Positions 1 to 9,260 of a stretch of DNA of 64,000 nt are shown piece by piece. This stretch comes from Paraburkholderia graminis C4D1M. GTDB lineage: Bacteria > Pseudomonadota > Gammaproteobacteria > Burkholderiales > Burkholderiaceae. The translations under genes and the position numbers were made by a program. Below the pieces are notes generated by a model. The model saw only the letters and a program-made list of their open reading frames with translations. It was not told the origin of the DNA and searched no databases. Location of the stretch: NCBI RefSeq assembly GCF_000172415.1, contig NZ_ABLD01000006.1, positions 62,001-126,000 of the forward strand, written 5' to 3'. Position 1 is the stretch's first letter. Each line of letters opens with the position of its first letter.

Positions 1-535
1 AGCTTTCGCCCGCATAGCATTCGACGCCTTCGATCTCGCGCGGCGAGCGGCTCCAGCCCGCGCACGCAAAGCCGAAGAGACGCAGCCGCTCCAATACCGC
101 GGTGCCGAGCACGCCGAGCCCGAGCACGCCGATGCGTCGTTGCGCGGCCGGCTTCAGCGGCAGTTCGCGCCATACCTGCTGTTGCTGCTGAAGCCCGTAG
201 TCGAACAGATCGCGGTGAATCGTGAGCGCCGCCTGCGTCACGTATTCGACCATGCCTTCGACGAGCCCCGGTTCGATCATCCGCACAACCGGCACATGCT
301 CAGGCACGCCGGACAGATCGAATTGATCGACGCCCGCGCCCACCGAGAACACCACTTCCAGATTGGGAAACGTGCGGGTCGGGTCTTCGGGCGGCTGCCA
401 TGCGACCAGATAGCGGATCGCAGCGGGATCGCCGTGATCGGGCCAGATATGGAACGGCAAACCGGGCGCCTTTTCGGCGAAGAGCCTCGCCCATTGCAGG
501 CCGCGCGCCGGGTCGGCTTTATAGAGTAGGGCCAT
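1..535 (-). CDS. D-2-hydroxyacid dehydrogenase, GhrA-like (3' end outside window)
   Basis: Reading leftward from the ATG complementary to 533-535, the protein begins MALLYKADPARGLQWARLF and continues through VFSVGAGVDQF to the Rossmann nucleotide-binding segment GVLGLGVLGTAVLERL before leaving the window after about 178 residues. The early substrate-side loop (SVGAGVDQ) and the GxGxxG-like motif fit the glyoxylate/hydroxypyruvate reductase A branch of the D-2-hydroxyacid dehydrogenases, which reduce glyoxylate or hydroxypyruvate with NAD(P)H in the cytoplasm. The catalytic Arg/Glu/His region lies beyond the edge and cannot be checked. The start is only 6 bp from the stop of the upstream acetyltransferase gene, so the two are probably cotranscribed. 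Confidence 0.85.
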   Translation of the reverse strand, partial: MALLYKADPARGLQWARLFAEKAPGLPFHIWPDHGDPAAIRYLVAWQPPEDPTRTFPNLEVVFSVGAGVDQFDLSGVPEHVPVVRMIEPGLVEGMVEYVTQAALTIHRDLFDYGLQQQQQVWRELPLKPAAQRRIGVLGLGVLGTAVLERLRLFGFACAGWSRSPREIEGVECYAGES

Positions 536-541
536 GACGGG

Positions 542-1480
542 TCAGAAAATCGCCTGATTGATGATGCCGTATTGCACATAAGGTGTCGCGTTGGCCGCCA
601 CGCTCTGCGGTTGCGCACTGCGCACCATTCTGACGACCGTGTCCACGCGCGGCAGCCCGAGCTGTTCGAGCCATTCGGTCAGGCCGCTGTCGCCCGGCGT
701 GTCGACGCGCACGAACACGCCTTCGTTGAGCGCAAGCCAGTGGCTGATCAGCGCCTTCGCGCGGCTCGAATCTTCCGAAGCAGGCGCGACCACCGGGCCG
801 ATCGCAAAGCCGCGTCCGAAGCGGCGAAAGAGCGCGAAGCCGACGAGTTCGCCGTCGCGGTCGAGCGCGATGCCATCGGCGTTTTCCAGCAGCGCGGGCA
901 GCACTTCGCCGCGATCGAGGCCGCTTGCCTGTGAGGCCAGTTCGACGAGCCGTGCCGTGTCGCTCGACCCTAGCGGCCGCAAGCGTTCGCCCGCCGGCAA
1001 CGACACGAGCGGCGGCTGGAACGCCGCGCCTTGATGCTGATCGAGCGTGCCCGTCGCGCGAAAGCCGAGCTTTTCATAGAGCGGCTGACCGGCGGCGGTC
1101 GCGTGCAGGAAGGTGATGCGGCCGCCGAGTTCCTCGAGCAGCAGTTCCATCAGCTTTCTGCCGATGCCGAGCCCTTGCCGCGCCGGCGACACGATCACCA
1201 TGCCGAGCGACGCGCAATCCGCGCCGTACTTCCAGCAAAGCGCGGTGCCGATCACGCCGCTCGCATCTTCGGCGACGAAACCCACGCCCAGTTGCGCGAC
1301 GAACTTCCAGTCGTCCGCGCGATGCGGCCATTTGAGTTCGACCGTCAACGCATGCGCCGCGGCAACGTCGTCGAGGGTGAAGCGTCTGTATGTGATCGGA
1401 TCAGCTATCGGATCTGTCTTCGAATCGGGCACGCCGTGCTCCTGAATGGCTAAAGGCTTACGCGTCACTGTGTCATCCAC
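542..1480 (-). CDS. GNAT-family N-acetyltransferase with two GNAT domains
   Basis: 312 residues. The N-terminal half (about 30-160) has a clear acetyl-CoA-binding GNAT fold: FVAEDASGVIGTALCW, then VSPARQGLGIGRKLMELLL (the Q/RxxGxG/A pyrophosphate loop) and YEKLGFRATG. The C-terminal half (about 165-290) resembles the second, GNAT-like domain of fused acetyltransferases (GELVGFALFRRFGRGFAIGPVVA). It transfers an acetyl group to an unidentified substrate; nothing in the sequence fixes it. It lies directly upstream of the hydroxyacid dehydrogenase gene on the same strand and is divergent from the aldehyde dehydrogenase gene at 1715, so the 234-bp gap to that gene carries promoters for both directions. 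A role in the neighbouring amine-type pathway is possible but unsupported. Confidence 0.85.
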   Translation of the reverse strand: MDDTVTRKPLAIQEHGVPDSKTDPIADPITYRRFTLDDVAAAHALTVELKWPHRADDWKFVAQLGVGFVAEDASGVIGTALCWKYGADCASLGMVIVSPARQGLGIGRKLMELLLEELGGRITFLHATAAGQPLYEKLGFRATGTLDQHQGAAFQPPLVSLPAGERLRPLGSSDTARLVELASQASGLDRGEVLPALLENADGIALDRDGELVGFALFRRFGRGFAIGPVVAPASEDSSRAKALISHWLALNEGVFVRVDTPGDSGLTEWLEQLGLPRVDTVVRMVRSAQPQSVAANATPYVQYGIINQAIF

Positions 1481-1714
1481 GGCGCGGTGTGACTAGGACG
1501 ATCTTTCTATCCGGCGCGCCGCGCAAGGCCGCATCGCAATTCGATGCAAAACATGCCGTATGCGCCCGCATTACAGGCGGGTTCTGCTGCGCGGCGATTT
1601 TTGTCGGCGACATATGCCAGGCGCGCGGCTCTACGATTTTACTTATGGCGGGCGTCGCGGCGACGGCGCGGCGCAGGCGGTTTCCATCAGCGTCATTCAC
1701 TAGGACACTTTCTC

Positions 1715-3208
1715 ATGGACAGCTTCAATCCGGACGACGTCGCGATTCGCAGCGGCCATTTCATCGGCGGCGAGTGGGTGGAAGGCAGCGGGCAGGGCAC
1801 GCGCCGCATGGACGTGGCGCGGCCGTCCGACGGCGTCGTCTACGCGAGCGTGCCGGTCGCCGACGCGGACATGGTGGATCGCGCGGTCGAGAACGCCTGG
1901 CAGGCGTTTCGTACGAGCGGCTGGGCGCGCATGGCGCCGCGCGAGCGCGCGAGGATCATGCGGCGCTTTGCCGATCTGGTCGAAGCCGACGCACCCGCGC
2001 TCGGCCGCCTGGAAGCACTCGGCTCGACGCGGCCGGTTGCCCAGGCCGTGTCGTGGGACGTGCCGTTCACCGCCGAGGGCATCCGCTTTTACGCGGAGTT
2101 CGCCGACAAGCTGGGCGGCGACGTCGCGGCCACCGACCACGATCATCTCGGCATGACGATCGCCGAGCCGTACGGCGTGATCGGCGCCATCGCGCCGTGG
2201 AATTTCCCGCTCGTGATGGCTTCGTGGAAGATCGCCCCGGCGCTCGCCGCGGGCAACGCGGTCGTCCTCAAGCCTTCGGAGATGACGCCGTTTTCCGTGC
2301 TGCGCCTCGCGGAACTGGCTGTCGAGGCCGGCGTGCCCGCCGGCATCTTCAATGTGATTCAGGGCGACGGACGCACGACCGGCGACGAACTCGTGCGTCA
2401 TCCGAAGATCAGCAAGGTCACGTTCACCGGATCGACGCGCACGGGCGCCGCGATCATGGCGGCCTGCGCGGCGAGCGGCACCAAGCCAGTCACGCTCGAA
2501 CTGGGCGGCAAAAGCCCGCAAATCGTTTTCGCCGACGCGCCGCGTCTGGACGATGTGGCGCGCCGCATCGCGGGCGCGATCACCGGCAACGCGGGGCAGG
2601 TGTGCGTCGCGGGCTCGCGGCTGCTGGTCGAGCGCAGTCTCGCCGAGCCGCTGGCCGAACGCATCGGCAGGATTTTTGCGGAGCTTAAGCCCGGCGTGAC
2701 CTGGGCCGCGGGCACGACGCTCTCGCCGATCATTTCGGAGCCGCAGGCGGCGCGCATCGAAAGCATCGTGGGGCGCACGCTCGACGCGGGCGCGACCTTG
2801 CGCCACGGCGGCAAGCGTGCCGAGGTCCGCGGCGCATCGGCGGGCGCGTTCTATACGCCGACCTTGCTCACCGATGTCACCGCTCAGTCCGAGGCGGTGC
2901 GCGAGGAAGTCTTCGGTCCGGTGCTCACGCTGCAAACCTTCGACAGCGAAGAAGAAGCGCTCGCGCTCGCGCAGCATCCCGAGTACGGGCTTGCCGCGGG
3001 CGTGCATACCGCCGATCTCGGCCGCGCGCTGCGCTTCGTGCGCGCGCTGGAAGCGGGCACCGTGTGGGTCAACCGCTATGGCCGCACGTCCGACTTCATG
3101 ATCCCGACGGGCGGCTACAAGCGCTCCGGCATCGGCAAGGATCTCGGCCGCCAGGCTTACGAGGCGAACCTGCGCTTCAAGAGCGTGCTGATCGATTTGC
3201 GGCAGTGA
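1715..3208 (+). CDS. NAD(P)-dependent aldehyde dehydrogenase
   Basis: 497 residues, normal length for the ALDH superfamily. Visible landmarks are the Asn motif PWNFPLVMASWKIAPALA, the cofactor-binding FTGSTRTGAAI, the general-base Glu about residue 262 in VTLELGGKSPQ, and the catalytic Cys about residue 297 in GNAGQVCVAGSR. It oxidises an aldehyde to the acid in the cytoplasm; the substrate is unknown. The start was set at the ATG at 1715, 8 bases after TAGGA, because the longer open frame to the left reads through low-complexity Arg/Ala-rich sequence unlike the family. It heads a same-strand run of catabolic genes (HAD hydrolase, FAD oxidase, ABC importer, amine dehydrogenase), so it plausibly removes the aldehyde released by amine oxidation. 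One oddity is STRPVAQ in the loop where many family members have GKP/GRP. Confidence 0.92.
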   Translation: MDSFNPDDVAIRSGHFIGGEWVEGSGQGTRRMDVARPSDGVVYASVPVADADMVDRAVENAWQAFRTSGWARMAPRERARIMRRFADLVEADAPALGRLEALGSTRPVAQAVSWDVPFTAEGIRFYAEFADKLGGDVAATDHDHLGMTIAEPYGVIGAIAPWNFPLVMASWKIAPALAAGNAVVLKPSEMTPFSVLRLAELAVEAGVPAGIFNVIQGDGRTTGDELVRHPKISKVTFTGSTRTGAAIMAACAASGTKPVTLELGGKSPQIVFADAPRLDDVARRIAGAITGNAGQVCVAGSRLLVERSLAEPLAERIGRIFAELKPGVTWAAGTTLSPIISEPQAARIESIVGRTLDAGATLRHGGKRAEVRGASAGAFYTPTLLTDVTAQSEAVREEVFGPVLTLQTFDSEEEALALAQHPEYGLAAGVHTADLGRALRFVRALEAGTVWVNRYGRTSDFMIPTGGYKRSGIGKDLGRQAYEANLRFKSVLIDLRQ

Positions 3209-3480
3209 CGCAAGGGCGGTCTTGCGCCGCCCTGCAGCCTGACCGACGCCCGACAGATTCCCTTCGTAACGCCGCAAACCCACGCCGGCTAAGGGTTGCG
3301 CCCGATCACGGCAGACTCTGCTGCGCAACGGCCTCAAAACGCATGGTTTGTGTCACAGGCAGCGCGCGAATCAGGAACATCTATGTTTTTGCGCTGATTA
3401 AATCTTTTACAGGAATCAGCTTTTACTTTTCGCCAATGAGCTCGACGCCGAGTTCCTTACCACGATAGGACGACTGCACC

Positions 3481-4149
3481 ATGATCGAATTCGAACCGAA
3501 ATACATCACCTTCGACTGCTACGGCACGCTGACCAAGTTCCGCATGGCGGACATGACGCGCGAACTGTACGGCCACATTCTGAAGAGCGACGACCTCGAA
3601 AAGCTGGTCGCGTTCTACGCCGGCTATCGCCGCGACGAAGTGCTGGGTGCATGGAAGCCGTATCGCGACGTCGTGGTCAATGCGCTGCGCCGTGCGTGCG
3701 CGCGCATGAACGTCGAATTCAACGAAGCCGGCGCGCAAAAGATCTATGAAGCGGTGCCGACGTGGGGCCCGCATCCCGACGTGCCCGAAGGTCTGTCGCG
3801 GCTCGCGAAGAAGTACAAGCTCGTGATTCTGTCGAATGCGTCGAACGATCAGATCCAGAGCAACGTCGACAAACTCGGCGCGCCGTTCCATGCGGTGTTC
3901 ACCGCCGAGCAGGCGCAGTCGTACAAGCCGCGCATGCCAGGCTTCGAGTACATGTTCGACAAGCTCGGGTGCAATCCGGAAGACGTGCTGCATGTGTCGT
4001 CGAGCCTGCGCTACGACCTGATGACCGTGCACGACATGGGTGTCAAGCACAAGGCGTTCATCAACCGCGGCCATGAACCGTCGACGCCGTACTACCAGTA
4101 CTACGAAGTGAAGGGCATTCCGGAACTGGCCGCCGAACTCGGCCTGTAA
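3481..4149 (+). CDS. HAD-superfamily hydrolase, haloacid dehalogenase type II-like
   Basis: 222 residues. HAD motif I is FDCYGTL with the nucleophilic Asp near residue 11. Motif II is VILSNASN, motif III Lys is in QSYKPRMPGFEYM, and motif IV lies in HVSSSLRYDLMTVHDMGVKHKAF, with the arrangement of L-2-haloacid dehalogenases. Whether it dehalogenates is uncertain: many proteins annotated this way hydrolyse phosphoesters or have other roles. It sits between the aldehyde dehydrogenase and a PuuB-like oxidase on the same strand, which argues for a catabolic task in that pathway rather than detoxification of haloacids. The start ATG follows TAGGA with an 8-base gap. A 272-bp spacer before it may hold a promoter, so it could begin its own transcript. 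Confidence 0.88.
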   Translation: MIEFEPKYITFDCYGTLTKFRMADMTRELYGHILKSDDLEKLVAFYAGYRRDEVLGAWKPYRDVVVNALRRACARMNVEFNEAGAQKIYEAVPTWGPHPDVPEGLSRLAKKYKLVILSNASNDQIQSNVDKLGAPFHAVFTAEQAQSYKPRMPGFEYMFDKLGCNPEDVLHVSSSLRYDLMTVHDMGVKHKAFINRGHEPSTPYYQYYEVKGIPELAAELGL

Positions 4150-4197
4150 GCGCGCGACGAACCCGCCGCCCGCCACGTTGCCTCGCTGATTGCAATC

Positions 4198-5487
4198 ATG
4201 GACCCGCACAGGATGAAGCTCGACTCTTACTGGCTCGACACTGCGCCGCCCTTTGTGTCGGCGTGCGAAGGCCCGCTCGACGGTGACGCCGATGTGGTGG
4301 TGATCGGCGCGGGCTTCACGGGTTTGTCGGCGGCTCTCGCGCTCGGCAAACGCGGCGCGTCGGTCGTGGTGGTCGACGCGGGACGCGTGGGCGGCGGCGC
4401 CTCGGGCCGCAACGGCGGCCAGGTGAACACGGGCGTCGCGCAAGACTTCGTCGCGCTGGCTGCGCAACTCGGCCTCGAGCGTGCGAGCGCGTGCTATCGC
4501 GCGTATTCGGATGCGGTCGATACGGTCGAGCGTCTGATCGACGAAGAACAGATCGACTGCGATTACGCCGCGACCGGCAAGCTCAAGCTCGCGTCGAAGC
4601 CGCATCATTTTGCGCATCTGGAGAAGACGGCGGATCTGATCCGTCGCGCGGTGGATCCCGACATCGAACTGATCGACGGCGAGCGGATTCGCGGCGAAGT
4701 GCAGTCGGACAGTTTTTACGGCGGGCTGCTGCATCGTCACGGCGGCCAGATGCATATGGGCAAGTTCGCGGTCGGGCTCGCTGAAGCCGCGGTTCGGCGC
4801 GGAGCAAAACTGTATGAGCACGCGCCGGTTACGTCGATCGTGAAAGACGGCGGCGCGCATCGTGTCGTCACCGCGCGCGGCGAAGTGCGCGCAAAGCAGG
4901 TGCTGATCGCAACCGGGCCGTCGCGGCATGGACCGTTCGGCTGGTATCGGCGGCGGCTTGCGCCGGTCGGCTCGTTCATCGTCGTGACTGAGCCGCTGCC
5001 GCCCGCCTTGCTCGTGCAGACGTTGCCGAACCGGCGTGCGTACACGACCACGCGGCTGATGCACAACTACTTTCGCGTGACGCCCGATTCGCGCTTGCTG
5101 TTCGGCGGACGCGCGCGCTTCACGGCGTCCGAGCGGCCATTCGATGCCAAGAGCGGGCGCATCCTGCAGCAAGGTCTCGCCGCGATGTTTCCGATGCTCT
5201 CAAGTGCGCGCATCGACTATTGCTGGGGTGGTCTCGTCGACATCAGCGCCGATCGCCTGCCGCATGCCGGGCAGCACGACGGCATCTATTTTTCGATGGG
5301 CTACAGCGGCCACGGCACGCAGATGTCGACGCACATGGGTCAGGTGATGGCCGATGTGATGGACGGCCGCGCGGAGCGCAACCCGTGGGACGAGTCCGAA
5401 TGGGCCGCGATTCCTGGGCACACCGGCAAGCCCTGGTTCTTGCCGCTGGTCGGCACGTACTACCGTATCAAGGACATCTTCTACTGA
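4198..5487 (+). CDS. FAD-dependent oxidoreductase, gamma-glutamylputrescine oxidase (PuuB/OrdL)-like
   Basis: 429 residues of the DAO family. The N-terminal ADP-binding motif VVVIGAGFTGLSAALAL is near residues 35-51 and is followed by the glycine-rich GGGASGRNGGQVNTG typical of PuuB-like oxidases. The C-terminal FAD contact is GYSGHGTQMSTHMGQVMADVM. The family oxidises secondary or primary amines to imines/aldehydes with release of H2O2 or electrons. The actual substrate is unknown; the neighbouring aldehyde dehydrogenase is the expected partner for the aldehyde product. An internal ATG at 4213 is an alternative start, and neither start has a strong ribosome-binding site. The stop codon lies inside the first copy of an 18-bp direct repeat (see 5485-5528). 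Confidence 0.88.
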   Translation: MDPHRMKLDSYWLDTAPPFVSACEGPLDGDADVVVIGAGFTGLSAALALGKRGASVVVVDAGRVGGGASGRNGGQVNTGVAQDFVALAAQLGLERASACYRAYSDAVDTVERLIDEEQIDCDYAATGKLKLASKPHHFAHLEKTADLIRRAVDPDIELIDGERIRGEVQSDSFYGGLLHRHGGQMHMGKFAVGLAEAAVRRGAKLYEHAPVTSIVKDGGAHRVVTARGEVRAKQVLIATGPSRHGPFGWYRRRLAPVGSFIVVTEPLPPALLVQTLPNRRAYTTTRLMHNYFRVTPDSRLLFGGRARFTASERPFDAKSGRILQQGLAAMFPMLSSARIDYCWGGLVDISADRLPHAGQHDGIYFSMGYSGHGTQMSTHMGQVMADVMDGRAERNPWDESEWAAIPGHTGKPWFLPLVGTYYRIKDIFY

Positions 5488-5528
5488 AGTCCCGCTGTTG
5501 CACTCGCTATTGAAGTCCCGCTGTTGCA
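5485..5528. repeat. 18-bp direct repeat spanning the PuuB-like stop codon
   Basis: TGAAGTCCCGCTGTTGCA occurs at 5485-5502 and again at 5511-5528, with an 8-base gap (26-bp period). The first copy supplies the TGA stop of the upstream gene. It looks like a short tandem duplication in the spacer before the substrate-binding protein gene. Confidence 0.85.
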
Positions 5529-5586
5529 GTCGACAACTACAAACCCACGCAGCCCCCACAACTGCCTTACCTCGCGGAGAAGTTCG

Positions 5587-7203
5587 ATGAATAAGGAAAA
5601 CTCACCCCACGGCGCTCCTGGCCTCGACAACGGGCTCGAGCAATTGACAGCGAGAGGCGCGTCGCGGCGCGACGTGCTGCGCGCGCTGACCGCGGCCGGG
5701 ATGATGTCGCTGACGGGCGCCGGGCTGATGGCCGCAAGCGGTTCCGCGCTCGCGCAAGCGAAGCCGAAGCAGGGCGGCAAGATTCGCGTGGCGACGCAGT
5801 CGGCCTCCGCGGCCGACACGCTCGATCCGGCGAAGGGCGCGCTCAGCACCGATTACGTCCGCTGCAACATGTTCTACAACGGCCTGACCGAACTCGATTC
5901 CCATCTCGGCGCAAAGATGGCGCTCGCCGAATCCATCGAGACGAAAGACGCGACGGTATGGGTCGTGAAGCTGCGCAACGGCGTGCAATTCCACGACGGC
6001 AAGTCGCTCGCGCCCGCCGACGTCGTCTATTCGATCATGCGCCACAAGGATCCGGCCACCGCTTCGAAGGCAAAGACGATCGCCGATCAGATCAAGGAAG
6101 TGAAGGCCACCGGCCCGAACGAAGTGACGATCACACTCGACGGCGCGAACGCCGACTTGCCGGTGATTCTCGCGACGTCGCACTTCCTCATCATCAAGGA
6201 CGGCACGAGCGATTTCAAAACGGCCGTCGGCACAGGTCCGTACAAGGTCAAGGAATTCTCGCCGGGCGTGCGCACGGTCGGCGTGCGCAACGACAAGTAC
6301 TGGAAGCCGGGCATGCCGTATCTCGACGAGATCGAGTTGATCGGTATCGGCGACGAATCGGCGCGCGTGAACGCGTTGCTGTCGGGCGACGTGCAACTGA
6401 TCAACGGCCTTACGCCGAATTCGGCTGAACGCCTGAAGACCGCGCCGGGTTTCAAGGTGCTGGAGACGAAGACCGGCGGCTACACGGACCTGATCGTTCG
6501 CGACGAGGGCGGCATTACCGGCAACGACGATTTCCGCCGCGGCATGATGTACCTGATGGATCGCGAGCAGATCCGCCGCTCGGTGTTTCGCGGCTACGGC
6601 GCGATCGGCAACGATCAGCCGATCGACCCGACCAACAAATACTATCTCGCCGGCCTGCCGCAACGCGGCTTCGATCCCGACAAGGCGAAGTTCTATTTCC
6701 AGAAGGCCAAGCTCGGCTCGGCGCCGCTGCAAGTGTTCGCGTCTCCGGCTGCGGACGGTTCCGTCGAAATGGCGATGCTGCTGCAACAGGCTGCGCCGCG
6801 CGCGGGCCTGAACCTTCAGGTGAGCCGTGTGCCCTCGGACGGCTTCTGGTCGAATCACTGGATGAAGCATCCGCTCGGCTTCGGCAACATCAATGCGCGC
6901 CCGAGCGCGGACGTGCTGTTCACGCAGTTCTTCAAGTCCGATGCGCCGTGGAACGAAGCCAACTGGAAGAACCCGAAGTTCGATCAGATGCTCGTCGCCG
7001 CGCGCGGCGAACCGGACGACGCGAAGCGCAAGAAGATCTACGGCGACATGCAGGTGCTCGTGCATGAAAACGGCGGCATCGGCATTCCGCTCTTTCATAG
7101 CTCGCTCGATGGCTATACGAGTAAGCTGAAGGGACTCGGTTCGATTCCGCTTGCCGGTCTGATGGGTTTTGCGTTCGCGGAAAACGTCTGGCTAGAGGCG
7201 TAA
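5587..7203 (+). CDS. ABC transporter substrate-binding protein, family 5 (peptide/opine type), Tat-type signal
   Basis: 538 residues from the ATG at 5587, which follows GCGGAGAAG; an in-frame ATG further left lacks a ribosome site. The N-terminus carries SRRDVLRALTAAGMMSL...ALAQA, a twin-arginine motif followed by a hydrophobic stretch and an AxA-like cleavage site, so export folded by Tat is likely. The mature part (GGKIRVATQSASAADTLDPAKGALSTDYV, then FHDGKSLAPADVVYSI and GTGPYKVKEFSPG) is characteristic of SBP_bac_5 proteins that bind di/oligopeptides, nickel, opines or similar ligands in the periplasm. It supplies the importer encoded by the next three genes. A strong 13-bp hairpin follows the stop (7210-7238), a common arrangement that keeps binding-protein mRNA more abundant than the permease mRNA. 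Confidence 0.93.
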   Translation: MNKENSPHGAPGLDNGLEQLTARGASRRDVLRALTAAGMMSLTGAGLMAASGSALAQAKPKQGGKIRVATQSASAADTLDPAKGALSTDYVRCNMFYNGLTELDSHLGAKMALAESIETKDATVWVVKLRNGVQFHDGKSLAPADVVYSIMRHKDPATASKAKTIADQIKEVKATGPNEVTITLDGANADLPVILATSHFLIIKDGTSDFKTAVGTGPYKVKEFSPGVRTVGVRNDKYWKPGMPYLDEIELIGIGDESARVNALLSGDVQLINGLTPNSAERLKTAPGFKVLETKTGGYTDLIVRDEGGITGNDDFRRGMMYLMDREQIRRSVFRGYGAIGNDQPIDPTNKYYLAGLPQRGFDPDKAKFYFQKAKLGSAPLQVFASPAADGSVEMAMLLQQAAPRAGLNLQVSRVPSDGFWSNHWMKHPLGFGNINARPSADVLFTQFFKSDAPWNEANWKNPKFDQMLVAARGEPDDAKRKKIYGDMQVLVHENGGIGIPLFHSSLDGYTSKLKGLGSIPLAGLMGFAFAENVWLEA

Positions 7204-7209
7204 CGCGAA

Positions 7210-7238
7210 GGCGCTCCGGCTCGTTGAGCCGGAGCGCC
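7210..7238 (+). promoter_or_regulatory. intercistronic hairpin after the binding-protein gene
   Basis: Perfect 13-bp stem: GGCGCTCCGGCTC at 7210-7222, loop GTT, GAGCCGGAGCGCC at 7226-7238. No T-run follows, so it is more likely an mRNA 3'-end stabiliser or partial attenuator than a full Rho-independent terminator. Confidence 0.7.
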
Positions 7239-7329
7239 ACGACTTCGCACCTGCGCGCAATACACGCAATACATGCACTGGCGCGGCGCCGCGACGCCGC
7301 GCGCATGCTTCAACTGGAGGCGACTTTCA

Positions 7330-8283
7330 ATGAAAGCACACGCGCAACGACTCATCGCCGCGCGCCTCGGCCTCGCGCTGCTCACGCTGCTGCTGGTGTC
7401 GGCCATCGTGTTCGGCGTGACAGGGCTGCTCCCTGGCGATGCCGCGCAAGAGGCGCTCGGCCAGGCCGCCACGCCGGAGGCCGTCGCCGCATTGCGGCAT
7501 CAGTTCGGGCTCGATCAGCCGGCGCTTCAGCGCTACGGCCAGTGGCTCTTTCATATCGTCACCGGCAACTTCGGCACGTCGATGTCGAACAATCTGCCCG
7601 TTAGTCAGTTGATCGCGACGCGTCTGCCGAACTCGCTCGTGCTCGCCGGTTTGACCGCGGTGGTCTCGGTGCCGCTCGCGCTGCTGATCGGCATTTCGTC
7701 CGCGATGTTCCGCGGCTCGCTGCTCGATCGCGCATTGAACGTGCTGACGCTCTCGACGGTAGCCGTACCCGAGTTTCTCGTCGCGACCATCGCCGTGCTG
7801 ATCTTCGCCGTGAAGCTGCGCTGGCTGCCCGCGCTGTCTTACCTGTCCGAAGTGAATTCGTTCGGCGCGTTATTGCGTATCTATGCAATGCCCGTCATGA
7901 CGCTGTGCTGCGTGATCGTCGCGCAGATGGCTCGCATGACGCGTGCCGCGGTACTCGACCAGCTCAATTCGTCGTATGTGGAAATGGCGATGCTCAAGGG
8001 CGCGTCGCCCGTGCGCGTCGTGCTGCGGCACGTGCTGCCGAACACCATCGGGCCGATTGCGAATGCGGTCGCGCTGAGCCTGTCGTACCTGTTCGGCGGC
8101 GTGGTGATCGTCGAGTCGATCTTCAACTATCCGGGCCTCGCGAGCCTGATGGTCGACGCCGTGACGAACCGCGACATGCCGCTCGTGCAAGGCTGCGTGA
8201 TGGTGTTCTGCGCCGCGTATCTCGCGCTCGTGCTGATCGCGGACCTGTGTCAAATCGTATCCAACCCGAGGCTACGTCGATGA
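7330..8283 (+). CDS. ABC transporter permease (DppB/OppB type)
   Basis: 317 residues. It begins MKAHAQRLIAARLGLALLTLLLVSAIVFGVTGLLPGD, the first membrane span and periplasmic loop of DppB-type permeases. It carries the usual five further spans and the EAA-loop MLKGASPVRVVLRHVLPNTIGPIANAVAL near the C-terminus that docks to the ATPase. It forms the inner-membrane channel with the next permease. The ATG at 7330 was chosen because CTGGAGGC lies about 10 bases upstream; an earlier in-frame ATG has none. Its last codons overlap the following start (ATGA at 8280). Confidence 0.93.
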   Translation: MKAHAQRLIAARLGLALLTLLLVSAIVFGVTGLLPGDAAQEALGQAATPEAVAALRHQFGLDQPALQRYGQWLFHIVTGNFGTSMSNNLPVSQLIATRLPNSLVLAGLTAVVSVPLALLIGISSAMFRGSLLDRALNVLTLSTVAVPEFLVATIAVLIFAVKLRWLPALSYLSEVNSFGALLRIYAMPVMTLCCVIVAQMARMTRAAVLDQLNSSYVEMAMLKGASPVRVVLRHVLPNTIGPIANAVALSLSYLFGGVVIVESIFNYPGLASLMVDAVTNRDMPLVQGCVMVFCAAYLALVLIADLCQIVSNPRLRR

Positions 8284-9260
8284 TGAGCCAACCTGATCAC
8301 CACGTCCCTCACGCGGGCACCGAACTGTACGGCGTGAGCCGCGACGAACTCGTCGCCGATATACCGGCTGACATGGCGGCTGAAACGCTGGCCGCCGATG
8401 CCGCAACCACGAGCGCACCGGCGAAGTACAACCCGCTGCAACGCCTCGTCCACCGCTTTTCGGTGCTCGGCCTACTCGGCCTCGTGATGGTGCTGTTCTG
8501 GCTGCTGGTCGCGTTCGTCGGGCCGCTCGTCGCGCCTTACCAGGGCGGCGCGCTGACGTCGACGGAAATTTTCGGGCGTTACAGCGCGGCGTATCCGCTT
8601 GGCACGGACTACCTCGGCCGCGACATGCTGAGCCGCATTCTGTACGGCGCACGCTATACGGTCGGCCTCGCGCTCGCGGCGGCCGTGCTCGCGAGCGTGA
8701 TCGGCACGTTCTTCGGTCTGCTTGCCGCGGTGTCGGGCAAGTGGGTCGATGAAGTGCTGAGCCGCCTGTTCGACGCGCTCATTTCGATTCCGAGCAAGGT
8801 GCTTGCGCTCGTCGTGATCGCGGCATTCGGATCGTCGATCCCGATGCTGACGACGGTCGCGGCGCTCGCCTACATTCCCGGCGCGTTTCGCATCTCGCGT
8901 TCGCTCGCATTGAACCTGATGGGACTCGAATACGTGCAGGTTGCGCGGGCTCGCGGCGAAGGGCTCTTATATATCGCGCGTGTCGAGGTATTGCCGAACA
9001 TGATCCATCCGATGCTCGCCGATTTCGGCCTGCGCTTCGTGTTCATCGTGCTGCTGCTGAGCGGGCTGAGTTTCCTCGGCCTCGGCGTGCAGCCGCCGAA
9101 CGCCGACTGGGGTTCGCTCGTGCGCGAGAACATCGGCGGCTTGTCCGAAGGCGCGCCTGCGGTGCTGATGCCGGCCGTCGCGATTGCCACGCTGACCATC
9201 GGCATGAATCTGCTGATCGACAACTTGCGGCGTCGCAGCCGTAGCCACGGAGACGCATGA
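8280..9260 (+). CDS. ABC transporter permease (DppC/OppC type)
   Basis: 326 residues, starting in the ATGA overlap with the first permease. An N-terminal tail of about 60 residues (HHVPHAGTELYGVSRDELV...) precedes the first span LGLLGLVMVLFWLLVAFVGPLVA. Then come the DppC hallmark YPLGTDYLGRDMLSRILYGARYTVGLAL and the EAA loop RARGEGLLYIARVEVLPNMIHPML. It pairs with the first permease in the inner membrane. The acidic, Ala-rich N-terminal tail is longer than in typical DppC. The gene ends in an ATGA overlap with the ATPase gene. Confidence 0.93.
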   Translation: MMSQPDHHVPHAGTELYGVSRDELVADIPADMAAETLAADAATTSAPAKYNPLQRLVHRFSVLGLLGLVMVLFWLLVAFVGPLVAPYQGGALTSTEIFGRYSAAYPLGTDYLGRDMLSRILYGARYTVGLALAAAVLASVIGTFFGLLAAVSGKWVDEVLSRLFDALISIPSKVLALVVIAAFGSSIPMLTTVAALAYIPGAFRISRSLALNLMGLEYVQVARARGEGLLYIARVEVLPNMIHPMLADFGLRFVFIVLLLSGLSFLGLGVQPPNADWGSLVRENIGGLSEGAPAVLMPAVAIATLTIGMNLLIDNLRRRSRSHGDA

